64,000 nt of DNA from Pseudomonas sp. URMO17WK12:I2 (GTDB lineage: Bacteria; Pseudomonadota; Gammaproteobacteria; Pseudomonadales; Pseudomonadaceae), in NCBI RefSeq assembly GCF_003253735.1, contig NZ_QKYW01000003.1, positions 186,001 through 250,000 of the forward strand. The letters are read 5' to 3'. The position numbers and the translations under genes were made by a program. Under the pieces are notes generated by a model. That model worked only from the letters and a program-made list of their open reading frames with translations. It ran no database searches and was not told the DNA's origin. Of the stretch, positions 8,233-17,736 are shown in pieces (the stretch's first letter is position 1; every line of letters begins with the position of its first letter).

Positions 8233-8958
8233 CTAGCGCGGTGGTAAATAGCGCTCGGTGATGCGCTGCAGGCTGCCGTCGCGGCGCATGCCTTCCAGGG
8301 CGTCGTGGACGGATTCGACCAGCCTCGGGTCGCACTGCAATGAGCAGGCGATGTACATGTCCAGCGGCGCGAGCAGGGCGCTCATGGCCAGCTCCGGGCC
8401 GCTGTCCCAGAGGTGACGGCCTTCCAGGTCGGTGGTGAACCAGGCATCGACACGACCGCGCCTGACCAGTTGGATCGGTTGGTCGCCGAGCTTCAGGGCA
8501 TACAGCTGGTCGCTGGTGAAGCCGGCACGCCTGAGGATCTCTTCCTGCGCGGTGCCCAGGCCGACTGCCACCAGGCGATAGCGCTGGCGCGCTTGCTCCA
8601 GGCTGGAAACCGGATCGTCGAGGGTGAAGAACGCGCGGGACAGCGGCTGGATTTTGGCGACCCAGGTGAAGTGCGCTTCGCGCTCCGGCGTGCGTGAGAG
8701 GGGCACGATCATCACGTCGCGCGCTTCCTGGGTGCGCTTCTGGGCACGCGCCCAGGGCGCGTTTTCGACCACGGCGCGATAGCCCGCCCGTTGCAACGCC
8801 ATGATGGCGATGTCACCGGTAATGCCATTGCCGTCGTCGCCATGCAGCGCCAATGGCGCTGCATCCGGCATGTATAGCTGGATAGGGCGTGGCTCGGCAG
8901 CCAGGTAGCACGGCAGCAGCACTGACAGCAGGCAGGCAATAAGGCGCAACGCGAACAT
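8233..8958 (-). CDS. Periplasmic solute-binding protein (SBP_bac_3-like)
   Basis: About 241 residues with a signal peptide (ALRLIACLLSVLLPCYLAAEP) and the amino-acid-binding-protein pattern: ENAPWARAQKRTQEARD, RYRLVAVGLGTAQEEILRRAG, LGDQPIQLVRRGRVDAWF. These short stand-alone proteins are common in Pseudomonas without cognate permeases. Start is uncertain: AAGGA abuts the ATG at 8958 with no spacer, but lies nine bases before an in-frame TTG at 8949, which would give a better ribosome spacing and still leave the signal peptide whole. Ligand unknown. Confidence 0.75.
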   Translation of the reverse strand: MFALRLIACLLSVLLPCYLAAEPRPIQLYMPDAAPLALHGDDGNGITGDIAIMALQRAGYRAVVENAPWARAQKRTQEARDVMIVPLSRTPEREAHFTWVAKIQPLSRAFFTLDDPVSSLEQARQRYRLVAVGLGTAQEEILRRAGFTSDQLYALKLGDQPIQLVRRGRVDAWFTTDLEGRHLWDSGPELAMSALLAPLDMYIACSLQCDPRLVESVHDALEGMRRDGSLQRITERYLPPR

Positions 8959-9094
8959 TCCTTGAAGGTACGTCGCGAGTATAGGAGCTGTCGGGCTGGA
9001 TATCTGTGAACCACTGGTGGGATGGACCGGAGGCGGTTCACATACCGCTATGCGCAGGACGATCACCCGGCCGCGTGCCGGGTGATCGCAGCTG

Positions 9095-11050
9095 TCAGCT
9101 TTGTAGGGCCGGCAGGTCGCGATACAGCTCCAGTGCCTGGGGGTTGGCCAGGGCATCGGTGTTTTTCACCGGTTGGCCATGCACCACGTTGCGCACCGCC
9201 AGTTCGACGATCTTGCCGCTGATGGTGCGCGGAATATCAGCGACGGCGACGATGCGCGCCGGCACATGGCGCGGTGTGGTGTTGGCGCGGATCACCTGGC
9301 AGATCTGCTTCTGCAACGCCTCGTCGAGCGTCACGCCGTCGCGTAGGCGCACGAACAGCACCACGCGCACGTCGCCGTCCCGCTCCTGGCCGATGGCGAT
9401 GGATTCCAGTACCTGCTCGACCTTCTCCACCTGGCGGTAGATCTCGGCAGTGCCGATGCGCACGCCGCCCGGGTTGAGCACGGCGTCCGAGCGGCCGTGG
9501 ATGATCAGCCCGCCATGGGGCGTTTCCTCGGCGTAGTCGCCATGGGCCCAGATACCCGGGAAGGTCTCGAAATAGGCGCTGCGAAACTTCTCGCCGTCGG
9601 CATCGTTCCAGAAGCCCACCGGCATCGAGGTGAAGTGCTTCGCGCAGACCAGTTCGCCTTTTTCGCCGATCACCGGCTGGCCGGCGTCGTTCCACACCTG
9701 CACGTCCATGCCCAGGCCCTTGCACTGGATCTCGCCGCGGTACACCGGTGAAACCGGGTTGCCGAGGGCGAAGCACGAGACGATATCGGTGCCGCCGGAA
9801 ATGGACGACAGGCAGACATCGGCCTTGATGTCGCGATACACGTAATCGAAGCTTTCGTGGGCCAGGGGCGAGCCGGTCGAGAGGATCGCCTTGAGGCGGC
9901 TCAGTTTATGGGTTTCGCGGGGCTTGGCGCCGGCCTTTTCCAGGGCCGCGATAAACTTGGCGCTGGTGCCGAACACGCTGATGTCCTCGGCGTCGATCAG
10001 GTCGATCAAGCGCGTCGGCTCGGGGTGGAAGGGCGAGCCGTCATACAGCACCAGGCTAGCGCCCAGGGCCAGGCCGGAAACCAGCCAGTTCCACATCATC
10101 CAGCCACAGGTGGTGTAGTAGAACAGCGTATCGTCAGCGCCAACGTCGCTGTGCAGGCCCAGCTCCTTGACGTGCTGCAGCAGCGTGCCTCCGGCGCCAT
10201 GCACGATGCACTTGGGCACGCCGGTGGTGCCGCTGGAGTAGAGGATGTACAGCGGTTGCTCGAAGGGCACGGCAGTAAACTGCGGCTCGCCCTCGGCCTG
10301 GTAGAAATCGTCCCAGAGAGTAGTTAGAGCAACTGACTTGTAATCAGTAGGTCTGGCCTCTGTTCGTGCATAAGGCACCACAACCAAGCGTTCGAGGCTG
10401 GGCAGATGCGAGAGAACCTCGTTGAGCTTGCCAGTCAGGTCGAGGTTCTTGCCGGCGTAGCGATAACCCGCGCAGGCGATCAGCACCTTGGGCTGGATTT
10501 GCCCGAAACGGTCGATCACCCCCTGGGTGCCAAAATCCGGTGAGCAGCTCGACCAGGTGGCGCCCAGGCTGGCGGTGGCGAGCATGCCAACCAGGGTCTG
10601 CCAGGTGTTGGGCATAAAGGCCGCGACCCGGTCGCCAATCCCCACGCCAGCGTCCTGCAGGCTGCGTTGCAGACCGGCGACATGGGCGGCCAGTTGCGCG
10701 TAACTCAGCTGCTCGCGGCTGCCGTCTTCGGCCACGGCGACGATGGCCGGGTGCTCGTCGCGGCGGCGCAGCAGATGCTCGGCAAAGTTCAGGGTGGCGC
10801 CCGGAAACCAGTGGGCGCTGGGCATCGCCTTGCCTTCTTCGAGTACCGCCTGCGGCGCCTGCTCGAAGCGGATGTCGAAGACCTCGACGATGGCCTGCCA
10901 GAACGCTTCGCGCTTGCTCACGCTCCAGGCGTGCAGCGCCGGGTAGTCGGCCAGATCCAGGCCATGGCGGCTGTTGACGAAGCGGCGGAAGGCGTCCATG
11001 CGTGTGGCGCTGATGCGTTCGGCCGTGGGCGTCCAGAGCGGTTGCTGCAT
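9095..11050 (-). CDS. Acetoacetyl-CoA synthetase
   Basis: 651-residue acyl-adenylate enzyme that activates acetoacetate to acetoacetyl-CoA with ATP and CoA. Motifs: [18 protein letters not shown] (AMP binding), [12 protein letters not shown] and [16 protein letters not shown] (ANL core), and the C-terminal [14 protein letters not shown] with the catalytic lysine. The N-terminal block [21 protein letters not shown] is typical of acetoacetyl-CoA synthetases. It is the last of three genes (permease, dehydrogenase, synthetase) that take up 3-hydroxybutyrate and convert it to acetoacetyl-CoA. Oddity: the linker before LWDDFYQ ([17 protein letters not shown]) is partly encoded by tRNA-like DNA (10326-10353). 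Confidence 0.93.
   Translation of the reverse strand: MQQPLWTPTAERISATRMDAFRRFVNSRHGLDLADYPALHAWSVSKREAFWQAIVEVFDIRFEQAPQAVLEEGKAMPSAHWFPGATLNFAEHLLRRRDEHPAIVAVAEDGSREQLSYAQLAAHVAGLQRSLQDAGVGIGDRVAAFMPNTWQTLVGMLATASLGATWSSCSPDFGTQGVIDRFGQIQPKVLIACAGYRYAGKNLDLTGKLNEVLSHLPSLERLVVVPYARTEARPTDYKSVALTTLWDDFYQAEGEPQFTAVPFEQPLYILYSSGTTGVPKCIVHGAGGTLLQHVKELGLHSDVGADDTLFYYTTCGWMMWNWLVSGLALGASLVLYDGSPFHPEPTRLIDLIDAEDISVFGTSAKFIAALEKAGAKPRETHKLSRLKAILSTGSPLAHESFDYVYRDIKADVCLSSISGGTDIVSCFALGNPVSPVYRGEIQCKGLGMDVQVWNDAGQPVIGEKGELVCAKHFTSMPVGFWNDADGEKFRSAYFETFPGIWAHGDYAEETPHGGLIIHGRSDAVLNPGGVRIGTAEIYRQVEKVEQVLESIAIGQERDGDVRVVLFVRLRDGVTLDEALQKQICQVIRANTTPRHVPARIVAVADIPRTISGKIVELAVRNVVHGQPVKNTDALANPQALELYRDLPALQS
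10326..10353 (+). repeat. tRNA-Thr(TGT)-like fragment inside the acetoacetyl-CoA synthetase gene
   Basis: The 28 plus-strand bases match, as I recall the gene, the end of the D arm, the whole anticodon arm (ACTGACTTGTAATCAGT, anticodon TGT) and the variable loop of bacterial tRNA-Thr. Acceptor and T-arm sequences are absent, so it is not a tRNA gene. Read antisense it supplies the codons for TDYKSVAL in the enzyme without shifting the frame. Confidence 0.75.
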
Positions 11051-11110
11051 TGGGTTACCTCACTACTTTTTTATTCATGGGCAGGGCCGTTCAGCCCTGC
11101 CGGTTTCCAT

Positions 11111-11881
11111 CTATTGTGCCAGCCAGCCGCCATCCATGTTCCAGGCCGCGCCGCGTACCTGAGCGGCGGCATCGCTGCACAGGAACAACGCCAGCTCACC
11201 GAGCTGCCTGGGGGTGACGAACTCCAGCGACGGCTGTTTCTCTGCCAGCAGATTACGCCGTTCGCCCTCGCTGTCACCGCTTTCGGCGGCGCGCGCATCG
11301 ATCTGCGCCTGCACCAGAGGCGTCAGCACCCAGCCGGGGCAGATGGCGTTGCAGGTGATGCCGGTGGTGGCGGTTTCCAGGGCCACGGATTTGCTCAGGC
11401 CGACCAGCCCGTGCTTGGCGGCCACATAGGCGCTCTTGCCGGCCGACGCCGCCAGGCCATGGGCCGAGGCGATATTGATGATGCGCCCCCAGTTGCGCCG
11501 GCGCATGCCGGGCAGCGCCAGGCGGGTGGTGTGGAAGGCCGAGGACAGGTTGATGGCGATGATCGCGTCCCAGCGCTCCGGGGCGAAATCCTCCACCGGC
11601 GAAACGTGCTGGATGCCGGCGTTGTTGACCAGAATGTCGATGGCGCCGAACTCGCGCTCGGCGTAGGCGATCATCGATTCGATCTGCTGCGGGTCGCTCA
11701 TGTCCGCGGGGTGGTGAAGCACCTTGCCGCCAGACGCTGCCACCGCGTCGATGGCCGCCTGAGCGTCGCCAAAGCCATTGAGCAGCAGGTCGGCACCCGC
11801 TTCGGCCAATACCTGGGCGATACCCAGGCCGATACCGCTGGTGGAGCCGGTGACCAGTGCGGTCTTGCCTTTGAGGTTCAT
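11111..11881 (-). CDS. bdhA: 3-hydroxybutyrate dehydrogenase
   Basis: 256-residue short-chain dehydrogenase. NAD-binding motif TGSTSGIGLG (11-20), NNAG at 86-89, and catalytic Ser139, Tyr152 and Lys156 in IASAHGLAASAGKSAYVAAK. The segments HGLVGLSKSVALETA and ICPGWVLTPLVQAQI match D-beta-hydroxybutyrate dehydrogenases. It oxidises 3-hydroxybutyrate to acetoacetate with NAD in the cytoplasm. The gene lies 43 bases after the permease and 60 bases before the synthetase, all on the same strand. Very likely under the sigma-54 promoter upstream of the permease. Confidence 0.92.
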   Translation of the reverse strand: MNLKGKTALVTGSTSGIGLGIAQVLAEAGADLLLNGFGDAQAAIDAVAASGGKVLHHPADMSDPQQIESMIAYAEREFGAIDILVNNAGIQHVSPVEDFAPERWDAIIAINLSSAFHTTRLALPGMRRRNWGRIINIASAHGLAASAGKSAYVAAKHGLVGLSKSVALETATTGITCNAICPGWVLTPLVQAQIDARAAESGDSEGERRNLLAEKQPSLEFVTPRQLGELALFLCSDAAAQVRGAAWNMDGGWLAQ

Positions 11882-11924
11882 AACAACTCCTTTGAGGCGC
11901 AGTGCTCCGCGCCCTTCACGAAAA

Positions 11925-13316
11925 CTAAACGATGCCGGTGGTGTAGAAGACGCCGATCACGAAGAACACCGCGAGGGTCTTGATCAGGGTGATGCCGAAA
12001 ATATCCTTGTAGGCTTCGCGGTGGGTCAGCCCGGTGACCGCCAGCAGGGTGATCACCGCGCCGTTGTGGGGCAGGGTGTCCATGCCGCCGCTGGCCATGG
12101 AGGCGACGCGGTGCATGACTTCCAGCGGGATGTTGGCGGCGTTGGCCGCGGCGATGAAAGTATCGGACATGGCGGCCAGGGCGATGCTCATGCCGCCCGA
12201 GGCCGAGCCGGTGATGCCGGCCAGCAGGGTGACCGTCACTGCTTCGTTGACCAGTGGGTCAGGGATGCCCTTGAGCGCGTCGGCGAGTACCAGGAAGCCC
12301 GGTAGCGAGGCGATCACCGCACCGAAACCGTACTCCGAAGCGGTATTCATTGCCGCCAGCAGCGAGCCACCGACGGCGCTCTTGGTGCCCTCGGCGAGCT
12401 TCTCGCGGATCACCCCGAAGGCGCTGACCAGCACCATCAGGATGCCCAGCAGCAATGCGGCCTGTACGGCCCAGATGGCGGTCAGCTTGCTGACGTCGGT
12501 TTGCAGCGGCGCGGCCATGCCGGCCAGCTGCAGGCTGTGGGTCTTGCCGTAGAACCCGGGAATCCAGTGGGTGAACAGCAGGTTGGCGACCCCCACCAGA
12601 ACCAGCGGTGCGATGGCCAGCCAGGGACTGGGCAGCTTGATGTCGTCCGGGGTTTCCGGCTCGTTGCGCAGTTCGGTGCCGTAGCCTTCGCCAGCGCGCA
12701 GCGCCTTGTTCAACTGGCGGCGCAGGTAGAGCATGCCCATGCCGAGCACGAACAGACTGCCGATCAGCCCCAGCCAGGGCGCGGCCCAGGCGGTGGTGTT
12801 GAAGAAGGTGGTGGGAATGATGTTCTGGATCTGCGGCGTGCCGGGCAGGGCGTCCATGGTGAAGCTGAACGCGCCCAGGGCGATGGTCGCCGGGATCAGC
12901 CGCTTGGGGATGTTGCTCTGGCGGAACATCTCGGCCGCGAACGGGTAGACCGCGAACACCACCACGAACAGCGACACGCCGCCGTAGGTGAGCAGGGCGC
13001 ACACCAGCACGATCACCAGCATCGCCTGGCCGGTGCCCAGGAGGCGAATGGCGGCGGCGACGATGGAGCGCGAGAAGCCGGACAACTCGATCAGCTTGCC
13101 GAACACGGCACCGAGCAGGAATACCGGAAAGTAGAGTTTGATGAAACCGACCATCTTCTCCATGAACACCCCGGTAAAGGCGGGCGCCACGGCGCTTGGA
13201 TCGGTGAGCAGTACCGCGCCGAGCGCGGCGATGGGCGCGAAGAGGATGACGCTGTAGCCACGGTAGGCAGCCAGCATCAGCAGAGCGAGTGCAGCGAGGG
13301 CGATGATGACGCTCAT
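11925..13316 (-). CDS. GntP-family permease, probable 3-hydroxybutyrate transporter
   Basis: 463-residue integral membrane protein with about 12 segments and GntP-family features (NGAVITLLAVTGLTHREAYKD near the end, TGSASGGMSIALAAMSDTF before it). GntP transporters import gluconate and related hydroxy acids by proton symport. Here the gene heads an operon with a 3-hydroxybutyrate dehydrogenase and an acetoacetyl-CoA synthetase, so 3-hydroxybutyrate is the likely substrate, as reported for its P. aeruginosa counterpart next to hbcR. A good -24/-12 promoter lies about 130 bases upstream. Confidence 0.88.
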   Translation of the reverse strand: MSVIIALAALALLMLAAYRGYSVILFAPIAALGAVLLTDPSAVAPAFTGVFMEKMVGFIKLYFPVFLLGAVFGKLIELSGFSRSIVAAAIRLLGTGQAMLVIVLVCALLTYGGVSLFVVVFAVYPFAAEMFRQSNIPKRLIPATIALGAFSFTMDALPGTPQIQNIIPTTFFNTTAWAAPWLGLIGSLFVLGMGMLYLRRQLNKALRAGEGYGTELRNEPETPDDIKLPSPWLAIAPLVLVGVANLLFTHWIPGFYGKTHSLQLAGMAAPLQTDVSKLTAIWAVQAALLLGILMVLVSAFGVIREKLAEGTKSAVGGSLLAAMNTASEYGFGAVIASLPGFLVLADALKGIPDPLVNEAVTVTLLAGITGSASGGMSIALAAMSDTFIAAANAANIPLEVMHRVASMASGGMDTLPHNGAVITLLAVTGLTHREAYKDIFGITLIKTLAVFFVIGVFYTTGIV

Positions 13317-13443
13317 CGGCTATCTCCTGACCCTGCAGCACGGCGAATCGACAGGCTGCCGTAGCCATTCGAGTAACTCGCACAGGCGCTGTGGGCGCTT
13401 TTGTTTTTGTTGTCGGCGGCGGGTAAGCCCGCAGCCAGGCAAT

Positions 13444-13459
13444 AGCGAGTTCTGTGCCA
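13444..13459 (-). promoter_or_regulatory. Sigma-54 (-24/-12) promoter for the 3-hydroxybutyrate operon
   Basis: On the minus strand the 16 bases read TGGCACAGAACTCGCT. This matches the RpoN consensus TGGCAC-N5-TTGCT with one mismatch and keeps the required GG to GC spacing. It lies upstream of the permease ATG and downstream of the sigma-54 activator gene. Predicted start of transcription is near 13432. Confidence 0.75.
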
Positions 13460-13521
13460 GTTTTATAACTTATTGAATTACAATGATTTTATTTAAATAA
13501 TTAATGGCTGAGTGTTGATTT

Positions 13522-13537
13522 ATCCCGATTTCGGGAT
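13522..13537. promoter_or_regulatory. Candidate activator site (palindrome) for the sigma-54 regulator
   Basis: Perfect inverted repeat ATCCCGA-TT-TCGGGAT, about 65-80 bases upstream of the -24/-12 promoter, a usual distance for an enhancer-binding-protein site. A weaker relative (GTCCCATTTTTAGGAT) sits at 13597-13612, overlapping the regulator's stop codon. Assignment to HbcR is inference. Confidence 0.55.
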
Positions 13538-13605
13538 GGAAATTGGTTCTGGCGCACACCACGCCGGTATCTGCTGCAGTCCTGAAAGTGAGATCAGTCC
13601 CATTT

Positions 13606-15006
13606 TTAGGATTGCAGGCCAAGCTCCAGCATCTTGCGGTACAAGGTGGATCGCCCCAGCCCCAGGCGTTGCGCGGCTTGCGGCACATCTCCGGCGGTTA
13701 TGGCCAATGCCTTGCGGATCAGCTCGCGCTCGAAGCTGGCTCGCGCCTGATGGAAGTCTTCGATCTGCCCATCGCTCGCCGCTGCTCGCTGTGCTTCTGG
13801 CAGCGCCTGCAATGTCCCGATTGCCGCCGCCACCGTGGCACGGTCGAGCAGCGTGTCATCGCTGAGCAGGCAGGCGCGCTCCAGCACGTTGTGCAGTTCA
13901 CGCACGTTGCCAGGCCAGGCGTGGCGGGCGAGCAGAGCCATGGCCTCGGGGTGCAATTCGTGGCGGCCCTGCAATGCATCGAAGATCGCCTCGCAGAGCG
14001 CCGGCAAGTCCTCCAGGCGCTCGCGCAGCGGTGGCACGAAGAGGGTCAGCACGTTGAGCCGGTAATACAGATCGGCGCGAAAGGTGCCCTTGCGCACCGC
14101 TGCTTCCAGGTCGATGGAGGTGGCGGCAATCAGCCGCACATCGCTGCGCAGCACTTCGTTGGAGCCCACCGGCTCGAACTCCTTTTCCTGCAGCACGCGC
14201 AGCAATTTGCTCTGCAGCGGCAGCGGCATGTCGCCGATTTCGTCGAGAAACAGGGTGCCGCCGTGGGCGATCTGCAACTTGCCGGCGCGACCCTTGCGAT
14301 CCGCGCCGGTAAAGGCGCCCGGCGCCGTACCGAAGAACTCGGCTTCGAGCAGGGTCTCCGGGATCGCCGCGGTGTTGAGGCTGACGAAGGGCTTGCTGGC
14401 CCGCGGCGAGGCATTATGGATGGCGTGGGCGAGCAACTCCTTGCCGGTGCCGGTCTCGCCCAACAGCAGCACTGCAGAGTCGCTGGTGGCGCTGCGCCGC
14501 GCCAGGCGCTTGACCTCCAGGCTGCGGGCGCTGGTGCCGATGAACTGGGCGAAGCTGTACTTGGCCTGGCGCGACTTGAGTTGCGAGCGGGTCGATGCCA
14601 GTTCCTGCTGCATGCTCTGGTAGCGGGCCAGCAGCGGTGACAGCGATTGCAGTTCGTCGAACAAGGCAAAACCGATGGCGCCGATCACCTGGCCGGCATC
14701 GTCGTGAATCGGCAGGCGCATGACCACCAGTGGCTCGCGGGGCGTGTCCATCATGTCCAGCAGAATCGGCCGGCCGCTTTTCACCACGTCACGCAAGAGG
14801 CTGCCGGGGATCACGCTTTCGCAGGGGCGGCCAATCGCCTCGCTGGCGCTTTGCAGGCCGAAGCGCTGGGCGTAGCGCTCGTTCATCCAGACGATATGGG
14901 CGTCGCGGTCGACGATGATGGTGCCTTCGCTGGATTGCTCGAAGATCTCGAACAGCGAACGGATGGCCGACTGGCGAATGTGGGGGTAGTTGCCGAGGTC
15001 CTGCAT
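13606..15006 (-). CDS. hbcR: Sigma-54-dependent transcriptional activator, HbcR-like
   Basis: About 466 residues: an N-terminal PAS sensor (roughly 15-120), a sigma-54 AAA+ domain with Walker A GETGTGKE (183-190), sigma-54 contact loop GAFTGA (230-235), Walker B GGTLFLDEIGDM and arginine-rich RADLYYRLNVL, then a Fis-type helix-turn-helix (AAQRLGLGRSTLYRKMLELGL). It lies just upstream of the permease-bdhA-synthetase operon, which has a sigma-54 promoter and a palindrome, so it should activate that operon in response to a ketone-body signal. In-frame ATGs at 15039 and 15054 are possible starts; none has a strong ribosome site. Confidence 0.85.
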   Translation of the reverse strand: MQDLGNYPHIRQSAIRSLFEIFEQSSEGTIIVDRDAHIVWMNERYAQRFGLQSASEAIGRPCESVIPGSLLRDVVKSGRPILLDMMDTPREPLVVMRLPIHDDAGQVIGAIGFALFDELQSLSPLLARYQSMQQELASTRSQLKSRQAKYSFAQFIGTSARSLEVKRLARRSATSDSAVLLLGETGTGKELLAHAIHNASPRASKPFVSLNTAAIPETLLEAEFFGTAPGAFTGADRKGRAGKLQIAHGGTLFLDEIGDMPLPLQSKLLRVLQEKEFEPVGSNEVLRSDVRLIAATSIDLEAAVRKGTFRADLYYRLNVLTLFVPPLRERLEDLPALCEAIFDALQGRHELHPEAMALLARHAWPGNVRELHNVLERACLLSDDTLLDRATVAAAIGTLQALPEAQRAAASDGQIEDFHQARASFERELIRKALAITAGDVPQAAQRLGLGRSTLYRKMLELGLQS

Positions 15007-15078
15007 GGCGCGCTCGTCTGCGGGGTGAGCGCCGATCATAACGCGGCGCGGCACCCTTGCGGTGCCGCGCCATGGCCG

Positions 15079-16323
15079 TCAGCCGGCTTCGCTGGCCTTG
15101 CGTGGGGTTTTCGCGGCTGGCGCCTCGATCAGCCCATCGGCGCGTAGCATCGACTTGATACCGCGCACGGCCTGGCGGATACGATCCTGGTTCTCGATCA
15201 GCGCGAAGCGCACATGGTCGTCGCCGTAGTCACCGAAACCGATGCCGGGGGACACACAGACCTTGGCTTCGGCCAGCAGCTTCTTGGCGAACTCCAGGGA
15301 GCCGAGGTGGGCGTAGGCCTCGGGAATCTTCGCCCATACGTACATCGAAGCCTTGGGGTTCTCGACCATCCAGCCCAGCTCGTGCAGCCCCTTGACCAGC
15401 ACGTTGCGGCGCTGGCGGTACTGCTCGGCGATATCCAGCACGCATTGCTGGTCACCTTCCAGGGCGGCGATGGCCGCCACTTGCAGCGGCGTGAAGGTGC
15501 CGTAGTCGTGGTAGCTCTTGATTCGCCCCAGGGCGTTGACCAGCTCCGGGTTGCCGACCATGAAGCCGATCCGCCAGCCGGCCATGTTGTAGCTCTTGGA
15601 CAGGGTGAAGAACTCCACGGCGATGTCCTTGGCGCCTGGCACCTGCATGATCGAAGGGGCCTTCCAGCCGTCGTAGACGATGTCGGCGTAGGCCAGGTCG
15701 TGGATCACCAGCACGTTGTACTGCTTGGCCAGGGCCACCACGCGCTCGAAGAAGTCCAGCTCCACGCACTGCGCGGTGGGGTTGGAGGGGAAGCCGAGGA
15801 TCATCATCTTCGGCTTGGGGATGCTCTCGCGGATTGCCCGCTCCAGCTCGATGAAGAAGTCCACGCCCGGCACCAGCGGCACCGAACGCACCTGGGCACC
15901 GGCGATCACTGCGCCATAGATGTGGATCGGGTAGCTGGGGTTGGGCACCAGCACCGTGTCGCCGTGGTCCAGGGTGGCCAGCATCAGGTGCGCCAGGCCT
16001 TCCTTGGAGCCGATGGTGACGATGGCTTCGCTCTCCGGGTCGATGTCGACCTGATAGCGCTCCTGGTACCAGCGCGAGATCGCCCGGCGCAGGCGCGGAA
16101 TGCCGCGGGAAGTGGAGTAGCCGTGGGTGTCCTCACGCTGGGCGACCTGCACCAGCTTTTCCACGATATGCGGCGGCGTGGCGCCATCGGGGTTGCCCAT
16201 GCTCAGGTCGATGATGTCCTCGCCACGGCGGCGAGCGGCCATCTTCAGTTCGGCGGTGATGTTGAAAACGTAAGGGGGGAGACGATCGATGCGCGCAAAG
16301 CGACGCGAAGCCTGTTCAGACAT
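15079..16323 (-). CDS. alaC: Alanine-synthesising aminotransferase AlaC
   Basis: 414 residues, almost co-linear with E. coli Ala[21 protein letters not shown] at the start (shown in part), [28 protein letters not shown], and the PLP lysine Lys243 in [16 protein letters not shown]. Fold type I aminotransferase making alanine from pyruvate with glutamate; cytoplasmic. The frame is open 62 codons further upstream, but GAGGAAAGC before 16323 and the family alignment fix this start. It is divergent from the beta-lactamase family gene; a small hairpin (AGGCCAC/GTGGCCT) lies in its leader near 16369. Confidence 0.93.
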   Translation of the reverse strand: MSEQASRRFARIDRLPPYVFNITAELKMAARRRGEDIIDLSMGNPDGATPPHIVEKLVQVAQREDTHGYSTSRGIPRLRRAISRWYQERYQVDIDPESEAIVTIGSKEGLAHLMLATLDHGDTVLVPNPSYPIHIYGAVIAGAQVRSVPLVPGVDFFIELERAIRESIPKPKMMILGFPSNPTAQCVELDFFERVVALAKQYNVLVIHDLAYADIVYDGWKAPSIMQVPGAKDIAVEFFTLSKSYNMAGWRIGFMVGNPELVNALGRIKSYHDYGTFTPLQVAAIAALEGDQQCVLDIAEQYRQRRNVLVKGLHELGWMVENPKASMYVWAKIPEAYAHLGSLEFAKKLLAEAKVCVSPGIGFGDYGDDHVRFALIENQDRIRQAVRGIKSMLRADGLIEAPAAKTPRKASEAG

Positions 16324-16570
16324 GCTTTCCTCGAAGAACGTAAGCGCCCGGAACCGTCCGAGCGACGTAGGCCACTGCGGTGGCCTGGGCGGACAATAAG
16401 GCCCACCACGGGCTTTGTCGAGAGGCTTGATCAGCAGGGCAAACGGTTTTTGCGGATTGCCTGCTGGCCGCCACGAAACGATATCCTTGGCGCTGACTCG
16501 AACACCCACGCATCATGCAGGCACCGGGCAGACCGGTGTCGCATCACAACAAGACAGAGAGCCTTATCAG

Positions 16571-17734
16571 ATGACTCACCGCACTATCGCCATGGGCCTG
16601 TTCACGGCCAGCCTCGCCGTGACGCTGCCGGCCGCTGCGATGACCGAGCAGCAATTCAACGATGCGGCAGCACAGGCGTTCGCGCCGCTGATGGCCGAGT
16701 ACGACGTGCCGGGCCTGGCGGTCGGTGTCACCTGGCAGGGCAAGCATTACGTTTACACCCAGGGCCTGGCGAATCGCCAGGCCAACATCGCGGTATCCCG
16801 GCAGACACTGTTCGAACTGGGCTCGCTGAGCAAGACCTTCAACGTCACCCTGGCGGCATTGGCCCAGGAGCGCGGGCTGCTGTCGCTGGATGATCAGGTC
16901 GGCGAGCGCCTGCCGGTGTTGAAGGCCACGCCGGTCGGCGCCTTGAGCCTGATGGACCTGGCCACCCATCAGAGCAACGGCCTGCCGCTGCAGGTGCCGG
17001 ATGATATCAAGAGTGACAGCGCTCTGATGACCTGGCTGCGTCAGTGGCAGCCGAAGGCGGGCACCGGCCACGAGCGTTCCTATTCAAACGTCAGCATCGG
17101 CCTGCTGGGGCGTATTTCCGCCAGCGCCTTCGGCCAGCCTTATGCCCAGGCGTTGCATGAACAGGTATTGGCGCCGTTGGCGCTGGGCAGCACGTATATC
17201 CAGGTGCCTGCAGCGCAGATGCCGCGCTACGCCTATGGTTATGCGCAGCAGACCAACAAGGCCATCCGGGTGAACCCGGGCATGCTGGATGCGGAGGCCT
17301 ACGGTTTGAAGTCGAACATTGACGACATGCTGCGTTTCGTCGACATCAACCTGGGGTCAACGGCGGTGCCCGAACCCCTTGCCACTGCTATCGCAGCGAC
17401 CCATCAAGGCGTGACGCAAAACGCTCAGTTCACCCAGGCGATGATCTGGGAGCGCTATCCTTGGCCGCTTTCACGAGAGCGCCTGTTGGCGGGTAACGCG
17501 CCGTCGATGGCCCTGCAAGCGCAGCCTGCTAGCCGATTGGCTCAGCGAGAAACCGGCGAGCAGGGTGTGCTGTTCAGCAAGACCGGCTCGACCAATGGCT
17601 TTGCTGGCTACGCAGCCTTCGTACCGGATGAGCGCATCGGCGTGGTGATGCTGGCCAACCGTAACGTGCCGCTGGAGGCTCGAGTCGATGCGTCCTACAA
17701 GCTGCTGCAGCAGGTGTTGGAAGCTGAACGGTAG
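16571..17734 (+). CDS. Class C beta-lactamase family serine hydrolase
   Basis: 387 residues with a signal peptide (about 23 residues, ending PAAAM). All three serine-hydrolase motifs are present: SLSK with Ser85 and Lys88, YSN at 171-173, and KTG at 337-339. Length and motifs fit a periplasmic AmpC-type enzyme. The linked regulator ampR is absent: the divergent neighbour is alaC. It could therefore be a chromosomal beta-lactamase or a related peptidase/esterase. An upstream in-frame start exists at 16415, but the signal peptide supports 16571. Confidence 0.85.
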   Translation: MTHRTIAMGLFTASLAVTLPAAAMTEQQFNDAAAQAFAPLMAEYDVPGLAVGVTWQGKHYVYTQGLANRQANIAVSRQTLFELGSLSKTFNVTLAALAQERGLLSLDDQVGERLPVLKATPVGALSLMDLATHQSNGLPLQVPDDIKSDSALMTWLRQWQPKAGTGHERSYSNVSIGLLGRISASAFGQPYAQALHEQVLAPLALGSTYIQVPAAQMPRYAYGYAQQTNKAIRVNPGMLDAEAYGLKSNIDDMLRFVDINLGSTAVPEPLATAIAATHQGVTQNAQFTQAMIWERYPWPLSRERLLAGNAPSMALQAQPASRLAQRETGEQGVLFSKTGSTNGFAGYAAFVPDERIGVVMLANRNVPLEARVDASYKLLQQVLEAER

Positions 17735-17736
17735 GC

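Noticed and set aside
10321..10366. A functional tRNA-Thr gene inside acetoacetyl-CoA synthetase
   Set aside because: No acceptor stem or T arm surrounds the anticodon arm.
16415..16570. Longer N-terminus for the beta-lactamase family protein
   Set aside because: The signal peptide begins at 16571; the extension would bury it.
15214..16893. 559-codon open frame opposite alaC and running into the beta-lactamase family gene
   Set aside because: Spans two unrelated genes in their wrong frames; composition typical of antisense frames in GC-rich DNA.
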